The position numbers and the translations under genes are program-made. Below, in pieces: positions 26,695-35,407 of a stretch of 64,000 bases of DNA. The notes beneath the pieces are model-generated. The model ran no database searches. It had not been told where the DNA came from and saw only the letters and a list, made by a program, of their open reading frames with translations. The stretch's first letter is position 1. Each line of letters begins with the position of its first letter. Origin of the DNA: Yoonia maritima (GTDB taxonomy: Bacteria > Pseudomonadota > Alphaproteobacteria > Rhodobacterales > Rhodobacteraceae); the NCBI RefSeq assembly GCF_003003285.1, contig NZ_PVTP01000007.1, positions 62,001 to 126,000 of the forward strand, read 5' to 3'.

Positions 26695-27926
26695 CAGTCT
26701 GTTGCGCCTTTCATGAGGGCAATCATCTGTGCAGCGCCGCGATCAGCAAGGTCTGCGGCAAGGGTCGTTAGCGCGTCTTGGTCCGGTAACATGTCAGCAC
26801 GTAGGTGGGCGGGTAATTCTGACAGCATCGCATCCACCATTCCAGTCATTTCCGTTGAAAACCCCGGTTCACCGCGAATGCCGTCCATTATTTGTCCCAG
26901 CTCGTCTGTTGCGTTGTTCGTCTCTGACGATATCGGTCGCTGAAGGTCAAAGCTGACTTTGTCGATCCACAACTTCCCCGTTTCGCGGGCCAGTTCGCGT
27001 GCGGTTTCTTCCCAGACACCACGATCGCGCAGGATTTGCCAATGACGTTTGGGCTGACCCGTAAAGAACAAGCGCAAGATCGCGGTTTCGTCGGTGGCTT
27101 GGCCTAAGTCACGAAGGGTTTGTCGCAAAACATCGCGCAACATGTCGTTGGTGTCAGATGTACTGATATCAATTGAATGGCTGATAAACGTGACCGCCGA
27201 TGTTGGCACTTCGCTGAGGGTGATTTCACGGCCATCAATATGGAGCATCGTGGCAGATTGCGGCCCCGATTCACCGATGTCGCGGCCTTGAGGGATGCCG
27301 GGCATGACAATCCACGGGGTACTGCCGTAAACGCGCCGTTTGTGAATATGCCCTAACGCCCAGTAGTCAAAACCCATTCCTTGCAGGTCAGCTTCGGAGC
27401 AGGGAGCATAGGTGTCGTGGCCCGCAGCGCCTGCAAGCGATGTGTGCAGCATGCCAATATTGATTGCGTCGGCTATTGGAGCGTTGAATTTGTCCAGCAG
27501 ACTATCGGGAGCATGCCGCCCGCTAAAGCTGACGCCGTGAACCCAAATGTTCGTTTCTGGTAACTGCACCTTGCCACCACGCCCGTCAAAAACGTGGACG
27601 TTTGCGGGCAGGGCGACTTCGCCGGTAATGGGGTTTTCGGCGTCATGGTTTCCTTTGATATAGAATACAGGAATATCCGCATCCGCGAGCCGATCTAGCT
27701 GGGTGACAAGAAACGCTGCAGTTTTGGCGCTGCGTGCGGAACCGTCGAATAAATCGCCAGCAATCAATAGCGCGGCAACCCGTTCAGATAAGGCCGTGTC
27801 CACAATCCGAATAAATGCAGATCGCGTGGCCGTTTGTACGATGTCACGCATCGTTTCATCGCGCAGGGCCAACGATTTCAGCGGTGAATCAAGATGTAAA
27901 TCAGCGGTATGCAAAATGCGGATCAA
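26694..27926 (-). CDS. YhaO-like Mre11/SbcD-type exonuclease
   Basis: A 410-residue calcineurin-like metallophosphoesterase. Metal-binding motifs in order are ILHTADLHLDSPL, LLIAGDLFDGSAR, FYIKGNHDAENP, MLHTSLAG and YWALGHIHKRRVY, the complete Mre11/SbcD/YhaO set. The start is a TTG at 27926, because no ATG precedes the first motif; AAGGAG lies seven bases upstream. It is the nuclease partner of the downstream YhaN-like ATPase and should form a DNA-end processing complex. It is distinct from the canonical SbcCD pair, which is not in the window. Confidence 0.87.
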   Translation of the reverse strand: MIRILHTADLHLDSPLKSLALRDETMRDIVQTATRSAFIRIVDTALSERVAALLIAGDLFDGSARSAKTAAFLVTQLDRLADADIPVFYIKGNHDAENPITGEVALPANVHVFDGRGGKVQLPETNIWVHGVSFSGRHAPDSLLDKFNAPIADAINIGMLHTSLAGAAGHDTYAPCSEADLQGMGFDYWALGHIHKRRVYGSTPWIVMPGIPQGRDIGESGPQSATMLHIDGREITLSEVPTSAVTFISHSIDISTSDTNDMLRDVLRQTLRDLGQATDETAILRLFFTGQPKRHWQILRDRGVWEETARELARETGKLWIDKVSFDLQRPISSETNNATDELGQIMDGIRGEPGFSTEMTGMVDAMLSELPAHLRADMLPDQDALTTLAADLADRGAAQMIALMKGATD

Positions 27927-28022
27927 ATGCGTTCTCCTTAGGTGCGAACTTGATCGCTTTTCGGAAAAAGCGCAACGGCAAGGGACTCGCGCGTCACAAG
28001 GCAGGCGGATGGATCGCCTAGC

Positions 28023-28730
28023 CTAGCAGAAAAAGTCGGGATGCTGCCGTTCAAGAGGCTCTATCCGGTTGATCAACTGAGCAAGGTGATACCGCATCGC
28101 CTTTGCCGCCGCTTGTGGGTCTTGGTCGGTGATCGCATCTAATATCGCAGCATGTTCAGCAAGCGTTTCTGCGGGGCGACCAGCTTTGGGTAGAACCAGC
28201 ATCCTGACGCGCCGCAACTGAAGTGCGAGCTGTCCAGCAATCGCAGCGACAGACCGAAAGCCCGTAAACTCTAACAACATTTTGTGAAATGCCTCGTCGG
28301 CCTCAAAGAAGCCGTGGAAATCCTCGTCTTCGACCAGCAGTTTTTGCAGGTGAACGTTTCGCTTGAGCTGAAGGATTTGATCGTGCGTCCGGGTCGCAGC
28401 GACGCGTTTCACTGCTGCGACTTCGACCGCATCACGCAAAAAACATTCTTCGCGGATCTCGTCCAATGAAAATCGTGTCACGCGGGTTGCAGATTGTGGA
28501 ACCACATCAACGAGCCCGTCGCCTGACAGTCGTGTTAACGCATCGGCGACTGGCGATCGCGACACACCAAATTGTTCGCAGATCGCCGCCTTGCGCAGGA
28601 CGGTGCCGGGGACCAATTTCATATCAAGGATCGCGTCGCGTAGGGCGGTATAGACCCGCTGTGAAAGAGGTCCATCAAGCTGGTCAATGTCCGTTAAGGT
28701 ATCAACGCTAATGTTGGTCGTGTTCGCCAA
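28023..28730 (-). CDS. GntR-family (FadR/FCD) transcriptional regulator
   Basis: A 235-residue regulator. The N-terminal winged helix (QRVYTALRDAILDMKLVPGTVLRKAAICEQFGVSRSPVADALTRL) is followed by an all-helical FCD ligand domain with the expected acidic and His residues (FFEADEAFHKMLLEFTGF; LAEHAAILDAI). It is divergent from the UxaA-type dehydratase gene with a 107-base gap that holds a palindrome overlapping a promoter. Such regulators are commonly released by the sugar acid of the pathway they control, which is inferred here. Confidence 0.88.
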   Translation of the reverse strand: MANTTNISVDTLTDIDQLDGPLSQRVYTALRDAILDMKLVPGTVLRKAAICEQFGVSRSPVADALTRLSGDGLVDVVPQSATRVTRFSLDEIREECFLRDAVEVAAVKRVAATRTHDQILQLKRNVHLQKLLVEDEDFHGFFEADEAFHKMLLEFTGFRSVAAIAGQLALQLRRVRMLVLPKAGRPAETLAEHAAILDAITDQDPQAAAKAMRYHLAQLINRIEPLERQHPDFFC

Positions 28731-28747
28731 GTCTGTTCTCCGATCTT

Positions 28748-28767
28748 AACTGACATGTTAGTTGACA
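28748..28767. promoter_or_regulatory. Putative GntR operator overlapping a -35 element
   Basis: AACTGACATGTTAGTT (28748-28763) is a palindrome with one mismatched pair. It overlaps TTGACA (28762-28767), which is followed after 17 bases by TAATTG, a possible -10 for the dehydratase gene. The position fits autoregulation plus repression of the operon. Confidence 0.55.
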
Positions 28768-28837
28768 GGTGCTGCGTGTAAAGCTAATTGTGATTTTGTT
28801 TTTAACGAACTCTTTTATGCCAGCATAGGACGCCAGT

Positions 28838-30352
28838 ATGCCCCAAGTGATCTGCCTTCACGACGACGACAATATCGTTATCGCACTTGCAGATTTGGAC
28901 GCTGGCGCTGTTGCTGATGGGGTCGAGGTGCCTTTGGCGCAATCGATTGTCCGCGGGCACAAGATCGCGCGCTGGGCCATTGCGTCAGGCGAAAAGATCA
29001 TTCGCTATGGCCAAACGATTGGTCAGGCCAAAAAAGACATTGCGGCTGGCGAACATATCCATGTTCAAAACCTTGGCATGGGCGATCATGCCCAAGACTA
29101 TGCTTTCGCGAGCGAAGTGAAAACGCTTGAACCCGCCACCCAAGAACGGACTTTCAATGGCTATCATCGTGCAGATGGTGGGGTGGGTACGCGCAACTAT
29201 ATCGGTATTTTGACCTCGGTGAACTGTTCGGGTTCTGTTGCTAAATTCATCGCCGAGGCCGCTGAGAAATCAGGTTTGCTGGACGCGTTTCCAAATGTGG
29301 ACGGGATCGTTCCAATCACCCATGGCACTGGTTGTGGCATGTCGGGCGAAAACGAAGGCTATGACGCGCTGTTCCGCACGTTGTCTGGCTATGCGTGTCA
29401 CCCTAACTTTGGTGGCATTCTGCTGATTGGACTTGGCTGCGAGGTTATGCAGCTGTCTGCGCTTGTCGATGGTCGCCCAATCCGGGCTGACGGCGCGTTG
29501 CGCTATATGACCATCCAACAAGAGGGCGGGACGCGCAAAACCATAGAAAAAGGTTTGGAGCAACTGGTCGGCGTTGCTGCGCTTGCCAATCAGGTTACCC
29601 GTCAGCCAGCACCGATTTCCAAGATCATGGTTGGGATGCAGTGCGGCGGGTCTGACGGGTATTCTGGGATTACAGCGAACCCTGCGCTGGGCGTGGCATC
29701 TGATTTGTTGGTACGTCACGGCGGGACAACGATCCTGTCAGAGACGTCAGAAATCTATGGCGCTGAACATTTGCTGACCCGCCGTGCGATATCGCAAGAA
29801 GTCGGTCAAAAGCTAATCGACCGCGTGCTGTGGTGGGAAGACTACTGTGCCCGCAACGGTGGCGAGATGGACAACAATCCAAGCCCCGGCAACAAACGCG
29901 GTGGGCTGACTACGATCCTTGAAAAGTCGCTGGGCGCGGTCGCGAAAAGCGGCAGTGCACCACTGGCGGATGTCTACAAATTTGCCGAGAAGATCATGAC
30001 ACCGGGTTTTGTCTTTATGGATAGCCCCGGGTTCGACCCTTGTTCTGTAACGGGGCAGGTCGCGTCGGGTGCGAACCTGATTGCCTTTACTACCGGGCGG
30101 GGTTCGGTGTCGGGTTATATGCCTACGCCGGGAATTAAGATCGCCACCAACAGCGAAATGTATGCCCGCATGTCGGACGACATGGATATGAACTGCGGTG
30201 ATATCGTGACTGATGGCGTATCAATCGAAGACAAGGGACGCGATTTGTTTGAATTGTTCATTCGCGTGGCCTCGGGCGAGAAAACCAAAAGCGAAGAGTT
30301 GGGCTATGGCGGGGTGGAGTTCGTGCCATGGCAAATCGGCGCGGTGATGTAA
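28838..30352 (+). CDS. UxaA-family sugar acid dehydratase
   Basis: A 504-residue cytoplasmic Fe-dependent dehydratase of the altronate/galactarate dehydratase family. It combines the small N-terminal SAF domain (residues 1-90) and the large catalytic domain in one chain. Family motifs are YHRADGGVGTRNYIGI, the THGTGCGMSGENEGYD segment, GLGCEVMQ, MQCGGSDGYSGITANPALG, ETSEIYGAEHLL and the C-terminal TGRGSVSGYMPTPGIKIATN. The neighbours (SDR then FAH hydrolase) do not fit altronate but fit an L-fuconate-like substrate giving a 2-keto-3-deoxy acid. A UxaA-type protein is thought to do this in Campylobacter fucose loci. Substrate is inferred. Confidence 0.85.
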   Translation: MPQVICLHDDDNIVIALADLDAGAVADGVEVPLAQSIVRGHKIARWAIASGEKIIRYGQTIGQAKKDIAAGEHIHVQNLGMGDHAQDYAFASEVKTLEPATQERTFNGYHRADGGVGTRNYIGILTSVNCSGSVAKFIAEAAEKSGLLDAFPNVDGIVPITHGTGCGMSGENEGYDALFRTLSGYACHPNFGGILLIGLGCEVMQLSALVDGRPIRADGALRYMTIQQEGGTRKTIEKGLEQLVGVAALANQVTRQPAPISKIMVGMQCGGSDGYSGITANPALGVASDLLVRHGGTTILSETSEIYGAEHLLTRRAISQEVGQKLIDRVLWWEDYCARNGGEMDNNPSPGNKRGGLTTILEKSLGAVAKSGSAPLADVYKFAEKIMTPGFVFMDSPGFDPCSVTGQVASGANLIAFTTGRGSVSGYMPTPGIKIATNSEMYARMSDDMDMNCGDIVTDGVSIEDKGRDLFELFIRVASGEKTKSEELGYGGVEFVPWQIGAVM

Positions 30353-30374
30353 GCAAAAACGGGGGGAGCCGGGA

Positions 30375-31121
30375 ATGCGATTGAAGGACAAGACCATACT
30401 GATCACTGCTGCAGGGCAGGGGATGGGGCGTGCTGCGGCGATTGCCTGCGCGGCAGAAGGTGCGCAGGTCTATGCCACGGATGTGAACCGCGAAGCACTG
30501 GAAACGTTGGAGGCAGTTGAGGGCATCCAAACCCGATACTTTGATGTGACAGATGCGGCGGCGACGCTGGCACTTGCCGAGGAATTGCCAGACCTTGATT
30601 GTCTATTTAACTGCGCTGGCATCGTGCACCACGGCACAATTCTAGATGTGTCAGACGCCGATTGGGATCTGTCGGTCAGCGTAAACATAACCTCAATGCT
30701 GCGGATAAGTCGGGCATTTATTCCCGGTATGTTGCGGCGGGCAGAAATTACAGGCACCGCATCTATCTTGAATATGTCCTCGATGGCCTCTTCGATCAAA
30801 GGGTTCCCATTCCGCACCGCTTACGGCGCAACGAAGGCTGCCGTCCTAGGGCTGACCAAAGCGGTCGCCGCTGATTTCGTAAGCACCGGTTTGCGTTGTA
30901 ATGCGCTTTGCCCGGGTACGGTCGATACACCGTCACTACAGGGAAGGATCGCATCTGCACCCGACCCGGTTCAGGCCGAAAAGGACTTTATCGCGCGTCA
31001 GCCGATGGGACGACTGGCAACCGTCGATGACATGACCCCAACGATTATTCATCTGCTGTCGGACGACAGCCGCTTTGTCACAGGGCAAGCCATTTTGGTC
31101 GACGGAGGCGTCACGATCTAA
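30375..31121 (+). CDS. SDR-family 2-keto-3-deoxy sugar acid dehydrogenase
   Basis: A 248-residue short-chain dehydrogenase. The cofactor loop TAAGQGMGRA starts near residue 11, the cofactor-selecting acid is in ATDVNRE, the active-site Ser is in NMSSMASS, and the catalytic Tyr150-x3-Lys154 is in AYGATKAA. It most resembles 2-keto-3-deoxy-L-fuconate dehydrogenases, with a short FNCAGIVHHGTILD segment. It lies 22 bases after the dehydratase gene. Likely reaction: oxidation of the 2-keto-3-deoxy acid to its 2,4-diketo form. The exact sugar is not proven. Confidence 0.82.
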   Translation: MRLKDKTILITAAGQGMGRAAAIACAAEGAQVYATDVNREALETLEAVEGIQTRYFDVTDAAATLALAEELPDLDCLFNCAGIVHHGTILDVSDADWDLSVSVNITSMLRISRAFIPGMLRRAEITGTASILNMSSMASSIKGFPFRTAYGATKAAVLGLTKAVAADFVSTGLRCNALCPGTVDTPSLQGRIASAPDPVQAEKDFIARQPMGRLATVDDMTPTIIHLLSDDSRFVTGQAILVDGGVTI

Positions 31122-31194
31122 GCGTGATTGATTGCTTTCAATTCTTGGCTGGCTATGGTCAGCGGGCCAATACTTTTTTGCGGAAAGGGCAAAG

Positions 31195-32049
31195 ATGAAA
31201 CTGTTGCGTTACGGGCCTGCGGGTCAAGAAAAGCCGGGACTTTTGGACGATCAGGGGCAGGTGCGTGACCTGTCGGGCATCGTATCTGATATTGCAGGCG
31301 ACACATTGACCACCGAAGGTATGGATAAGCTGCGTGGGCTGGACATGGACGCGCTGCCAGTTGTGCAAGGGACACCGCAAGAAAGCCTGCGTTTGGGTGC
31401 ATGTGTTGGCAACATTGGAAAATTCATCTGTATCGGTTTGAACTATGCCGACCACGCTGCCGAAAGCGGTCTGGATGTACCGCCAGAGCCCGTAATCTTC
31501 AATAAATGGACCTCTGCGGTGGTGGGCCCGAATGATGATGTCATGATCCCGCGTGGATCAATTAAGACCGATTGGGAAGTCGAACTCGGCGTGGTTATCG
31601 GTACTGGTGGTTCCTACATCGACGAAGCTGACGCGATGAACCATGTCGCAGGTTTTTGCGTGGTTAACGATGTGTCCGAACGTGAATATCAGATCGAACG
31701 CGCGGGTACTTGGGACAAGGGCAAGGGGTGCGATACCTTTGGCCCCACTGGTCCGTGGCTCGTGACGCCGGATGAAGTCGGCGATTTTGATAACCTGTCC
31801 ATGTGGCTGGATGTCGACGGCAAACGTTACCAAAACGGTTCTACTGCGACGATGGTCTATAAGGTGCCGTTCCTTGTCGCGTATTGTAGCCGCTTTATGT
31901 CGTTGCAACCCGGTGACGTGATCTCAACTGGGACGCCGCCTGGCGTTGGTATGGGACAAAAACCGCCAACATACCTCAAAGGTGGCGAAGTCATGCGGCT
32001 TGGGATTGATGGGCTGGGTGAACAGCAGCAAAAAGTCACTAAGGCGTAG
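31195..32049 (+). CDS. FAH-family 2,4-diketo-3-deoxy acid hydrolase
   Basis: A 284-residue fumarylacetoacetate hydrolase-fold enzyme. Core motifs are CIGLNYADHAAESG, EPVIFNKWTSAVVGPND, the metal-binding DWEVELGVVIG, NDVSEREYQIER, KGCDTFGPTGPW and STGTPPGVGMGQ. In the non-phosphorylative L-fucose/L-rhamnose route this family splits 2,4-diketo-3-deoxy acids into pyruvate and lactate. That fits the two genes upstream. The start chosen is the ATG at 31195 with GGAAAGGG six bases upstream; an earlier ATG in frame at 31132 is less likely. Confidence 0.82.
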   Translation: MKLLRYGPAGQEKPGLLDDQGQVRDLSGIVSDIAGDTLTTEGMDKLRGLDMDALPVVQGTPQESLRLGACVGNIGKFICIGLNYADHAAESGLDVPPEPVIFNKWTSAVVGPNDDVMIPRGSIKTDWEVELGVVIGTGGSYIDEADAMNHVAGFCVVNDVSEREYQIERAGTWDKGKGCDTFGPTGPWLVTPDEVGDFDNLSMWLDVDGKRYQNGSTATMVYKVPFLVAYCSRFMSLQPGDVISTGTPPGVGMGQKPPTYLKGGEVMRLGIDGLGEQQQKVTKA

Positions 32050-32061
32050 ATTCCGTCGTGC

Positions 32062-32097
32062 AGGGCCATCTGGGGATGTTTCACCCTTGATGGCCCT
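32062..32097 (+). terminator. Probable terminator hairpin after the FAH gene
   Basis: AGGGCCATC (32062-32070) pairs with GATGGCCCT (32089-32097) with an inner GGG/CCC stem. There is no clear T-run, so it may instead be a 3' protective hairpin. The rest of the gap to 32340 is AT-rich and shows nothing I can name. Confidence 0.45.
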
Positions 32098-32340
32098 TAA
32101 CGTGAATGTGCTTGCTCTGCATTAGCCTTAGATTGTATTTCTGTGGGGTGAATGTTGATTTTTTCATATAACGTAACATTTTAGTCGAATTTTAGTTTGC
32201 TATTTGGAGCGCGTTCGTTAGTCACGGCCCTGCAGTTTGGCGGGCTGGTTACGTTACGTCGCAACACCCTAAGTCCTTCGAATTGCAAGAAATGACCTCT
32301 GGTTGCGGAGGTGGTGTAATTTAATGATTTACGGGGTAAA

Positions 32341-34011
32341 ATGACTGATTTTAATGTGCATGCGCGCAAAGTATCTACTTTGGCGCGTATTTTTGTGTGT
32401 GCTGCAGGCGTGATGGGCGGAACCATGGCGAACGCGCAGCAAAGCCTTCCTGTCGAACTGAAGTCTTTGGATGGTACGATGTAGATTGTTGGAAATATGC
32501 TTTCCGTCGATGGCGATACTTTTGTTGTTGAAACGCAAGATTTGGGCACGGTGCGGGTTCAGCGTGACAGCGTTATTTGTTTGGGTGCTGTATGCCCAGA
32601 GGGGAGTGCCTCTGCGGATGCTTCAGAAACCACTGAAGTCGAGAACATCGACTTTGGTCCGGAATTTGGTATTTATGGGTCGCGGACTGTTGGTACGACT
32701 TTAATCCCAAACTTGCTGCGTGGATATGCGCAATCTGTTGGCGCATCTTATGAAATCTTACCGACTGACGATCCAGCGGAACGTATCGTTCGTTTGGTAA
32801 ACGCTGACGGTACATTGCGCGCTGAGATTGATTTGCAAACACGCGGATCGGGCAGCGCATTTCCGGCGCTTGCGGATCGTGTGGCGGCAATTGGTGTTGC
32901 TGACCGCCGTATGAAGGATAGCGATGTCGTAAAAATTGCGGCGGCGGGTATTCCTGACCTTCGTGACACGGCGAACGAAACGGTTTTGGGTGTTGATGGG
33001 ATCATCATGATTACACACCCAGAAAACCCCGTACGTAACCTGAGCGCAGAAGATATTGTACGAATTTGGTCCGGTGAAGCAACGAACTGGATCGAATTCG
33101 GAGGTGGGGATTTCCCGATCACAGTCAATTCATTCGGCGAAAGCTCGGGCGACCGCGCGGTTATGATGGATGCGCTTGTGCGTCCAAACGGGCGTGACGA
33201 AAAAGCAGATGTAACACGCTGGAGCGCCTATCAAGATATGGTCGATGCTGTCATCGCAGATCGCGGTGGTATCGGCTTTGTTGGGCGCTGGCTTGCACGC
33301 ACAAACGACGTCAACCTTCTTGAAATTCATGAGGAATGTGGGCTGTTGTCACCGCCGACAGATTTTCGGATGAAGATCGAAGGCTACGCGCTTTCACGCC
33401 GGTTATATGCGTACACCACGCCGGGCCGCGTACACCCAGAAGCTCAAGCATTTCTTGATTGGACGCTGACAAGCGATGCGCAGCTTTATATCAAAGAAAG
33501 CCACTTTATTGATCGTGAACTCGAACGCATGCGGCTTGAAGATATGGGGATGATGTTGTTTCACACCGCTGCTGTGGAACCCGATTTTGATGGGCGTCAA
33601 TATTCTAACATGATCCAAGAACTACGCGACGCGGATCGCTTAAGTGTTTCGTTCCGCTTCAATACAGGGTCAAGCGTCTTAGATGTTGAATCTATCCGCA
33701 ATATTGAAGAACTTGCTGCGCGGATGGAAGCTGGTGAATTTGCTGGTCTCGAAGTGATGTTAGTTGGTTTCGCTGACTCGATTGGTAACCGTCATCGCAA
33801 CACAGACTTGGCGCTGGCCCGTGCAAGTGCTGTGCGCGAAATCTTGGCTACTGCGCTAGACGTTGAAACAACTCAGCAACTTGGCCTACAGCCGCTAAGT
33901 TATGGCGAGCTGCTACCATTGTCATGCAACGATAGTAAAATCGGTCGCGCGCGTAACCGTCGCGTCGAAGTATGGCTTCGTTTGCCAAACAGCCGTTCGA
34001 CACTGCGCTAG
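32341..34011 (+). pseudogene. Periplasmic binding/OmpA-domain protein split by in-frame TAG
   Basis: The frame starts at the ATG at 32341 with GGGGT upstream and encodes a signal peptide (core LARIFVCAAGVMGG, cleavage near MANA-QQ) and the start of the mature chain. It meets TAG at 32482-32484. The same frame continues without break for 509 codons: a PstS-like phosphate-type binding domain (IMITHPENPVRNLSAEDIVRIWSGEATNW), then a C-terminal OmpA-like peptidoglycan-binding domain (SVSFRFNTGSSVLD; VMLVGFADSIGNRHRNTDLALARASAVR). Related alphaproteobacterial proteins have this domain order with an uninterrupted N-terminus. An ATG at 32497 could restart translation but without an export signal. Nonsense mutation, sequencing error or readthrough cannot be separated here. 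Confidence 0.75.
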
Positions 34012-34036
34012 GCATCACGTGCCTTTGCGTGAAGGG

Positions 34037-34060
34037 TGCCCGCCAATTTGGCGGGCATTT
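34037..34060 (+). terminator. Terminator between the split gene and fnrL
   Basis: TGCCCGCCAA (34037-34046) pairs with TTGGCGGGCA (34048-34057), a perfect 10-bp palindrome followed by TTT. It lies 26 bases after the upstream stop. Confidence 0.7.
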
Positions 34061-34131
34061 CTGCGTTTAGAGTAGTATTGCAAACGGATTTCATACATAA
34101 TTTTCGTGCCAAGAGGTCGGGAGCCGCCAAA

Positions 34132-34851
34132 ATGCAATTATCTGTCCCAAAGCTGAAGTCATGTGATGATTGTCCAATTCGGTATAATGCTGTTTGTTCC
34201 AAATGCGAGCCCGCTGAAATGCGCGAGCTGGAAGAGATCAAATATTACCGCTCGTTCTCGGCTGGACAGCCGGTGTTTTTCGCAGGCGATCCATTAGAAT
34301 TTGTGGGCTCGATTGTCTCCGGTGTGTCTAGTTTGACGCGCACAATGCCTGACGGGCGTGTGCAAATGGTGGGGTTGCTATTGCCGGGTGATTTCATGGG
34401 GCGCCCGCATCGTGAAACGATTGATTGTGACGTTGTCGCCGAGACGGACATTATGCTGTGTTGTTTTCGTAGAAAGCCCTTCGAGCGACTGATCAATGAC
34501 ACGCCACATGTTGGTCAGCGGTTGTTGGAAATGACACTTGATGAGCTGGATGCCGCGCGCGAATGGATGCTTGTTTTGGGCCGTAAAACTGCCCGCGAAA
34601 AAATTGCGTCCCTGCTATATATGATTGCGACCCGCATGGCGAAACTGTCGGAAAAAACAGGTGATGAAGCAACGTTCACTTTGCCGATTACCCGCGAAAC
34701 AATGGCGAATTACTTGGGGCTGACGATTGAAACGGTGAGCCGTCAGATGTCTGCGCTAAAGCGCGATGGCCTAATCGCATTTTCAGACCGCCGAGACATC
34801 ACCGTACCTCAGATTGATGCGTTGAAGGCGGAAACAGGCGAAGACGCTTAG
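34132..34851 (+). CDS. fnrL: FnrL, oxygen-sensing Crp/FNR-family regulator
   Basis: A 239-residue regulator. The N-terminal cluster Cys11, Cys14, Cys22 and Cys25 (CDDCP...CSKC), plus an internal Cys99 (TIDCDVVAE), supplies candidate ligands for an oxygen-labile [4Fe-4S] cluster. A cyclic-nucleotide-binding-like fold and dimerisation helix follow. The C-terminal helix-turn-helix (ITRETMANYLGLTIETVSRQMSALKRDG) has the FNR recognition pattern E-x2-S-R. The start at 34132 puts the Cys motif at the correct distance. It activates microaerobic genes; its likely targets ccoNOQP and ccoG lie in this window with FNR boxes. Confidence 0.92.
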   Translation: MQLSVPKLKSCDDCPIRYNAVCSKCEPAEMRELEEIKYYRSFSAGQPVFFAGDPLEFVGSIVSGVSSLTRTMPDGRVQMVGLLLPGDFMGRPHRETIDCDVVAETDIMLCCFRRKPFERLINDTPHVGQRLLEMTLDELDAAREWMLVLGRKTAREKIASLLYMIATRMAKLSEKTGDEATFTLPITRETMANYLGLTIETVSRQMSALKRDGLIAFSDRRDITVPQIDALKAETGEDA

Positions 34852-34902
34852 GGCAGAGTTACCTGTTGTTTTCTTGCATGTTTTTCCGGGGCTAAGGTTG
34901 CG

Positions 34903-35300
34903 TTGCAGCGCCGTTTACCACCGCAGTTTCAGCGTGAAGCGCAGTTGATCGCAGCGGGTTTAATTCCGTTGTTACCGATGATGGTGGCACTAACTGACGG
35001 TGCGATTACCAAGGGACTGTTAAACTGTGATGCTTTTGGCCGTCTTCATCGTGAATGTTTGCGACTGGAATTTGGCCTGTAGCGGATCTGCAGTCGGACC
35101 AAATGCGTCCCTATGCCCATTTGCGCAGTTAGATTCACCAAGCCTGCCGACCGAGGCCGACTTAGCAGATTGGCTCATGCTGGATCATCCACGCATTACG
35201 CCAACCAGATAATTCACGTCATCTAGACCGGGCGTTTCGTTTGTCGTTGGAAGAAAAAACACGACTAGGTTTGCGCCGTGAACTTGCATCGGAGCAATAA
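34903..35300 (+). pseudogene. Decayed gene remnant with two frameshifts
   Basis: The gap between fnrL and the stress-protein gene contains three protein-like segments in successive frames. The first begins at a TTG at 34903 (RRLPPQFQREAQLIAAGLIP... HRECLRLEFG). The second is around 35090-35205 (AVGPNASLCPFAQLDSPSL...EADLADWLMLDHPRI). The third ends at the TAA at 35298 (RQPDNSRHLDRAFRLSLEEKTRLGLRRELASEQ). Joined, they read as one chain of about 130 residues with no family that I recognise. Two frameshifts suggest recent loss. It could also be an assembly error. The remaining bases 35301-35407 hold nothing visible. Confidence 0.45.
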
Positions 35301-35407
35301 GTTAAGGCGATTATATCAATTCAGAACCGAAGACTTCGGGTGAGGGTGGGCGCAACCTGTGATCCTCCCAGTACACAAACACGACCACCCTACGTGTGTC
35401 GCGGTTC

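Noticed and set aside
27931..27945. LexA-like GTTC-N7-GTGC near the yhaO start
   Set aside because: The match overlaps the AAGGAG ribosome site, which explains most of its bases, and it carries a mismatch.
32482..32484. TAG read as pyrrolysine or other programmed recoding
   Set aside because: No pylTSBCD-type genes in the window, no readthrough signal recognised, and the family is not known for recoding. Mutation or sequence error is simpler.
35027..35212. Independent 61-residue gene after fnrL
   Set aside because: It has no ribosome site and reads as the middle segment of a frameshifted remnant that continues in adjacent frames.
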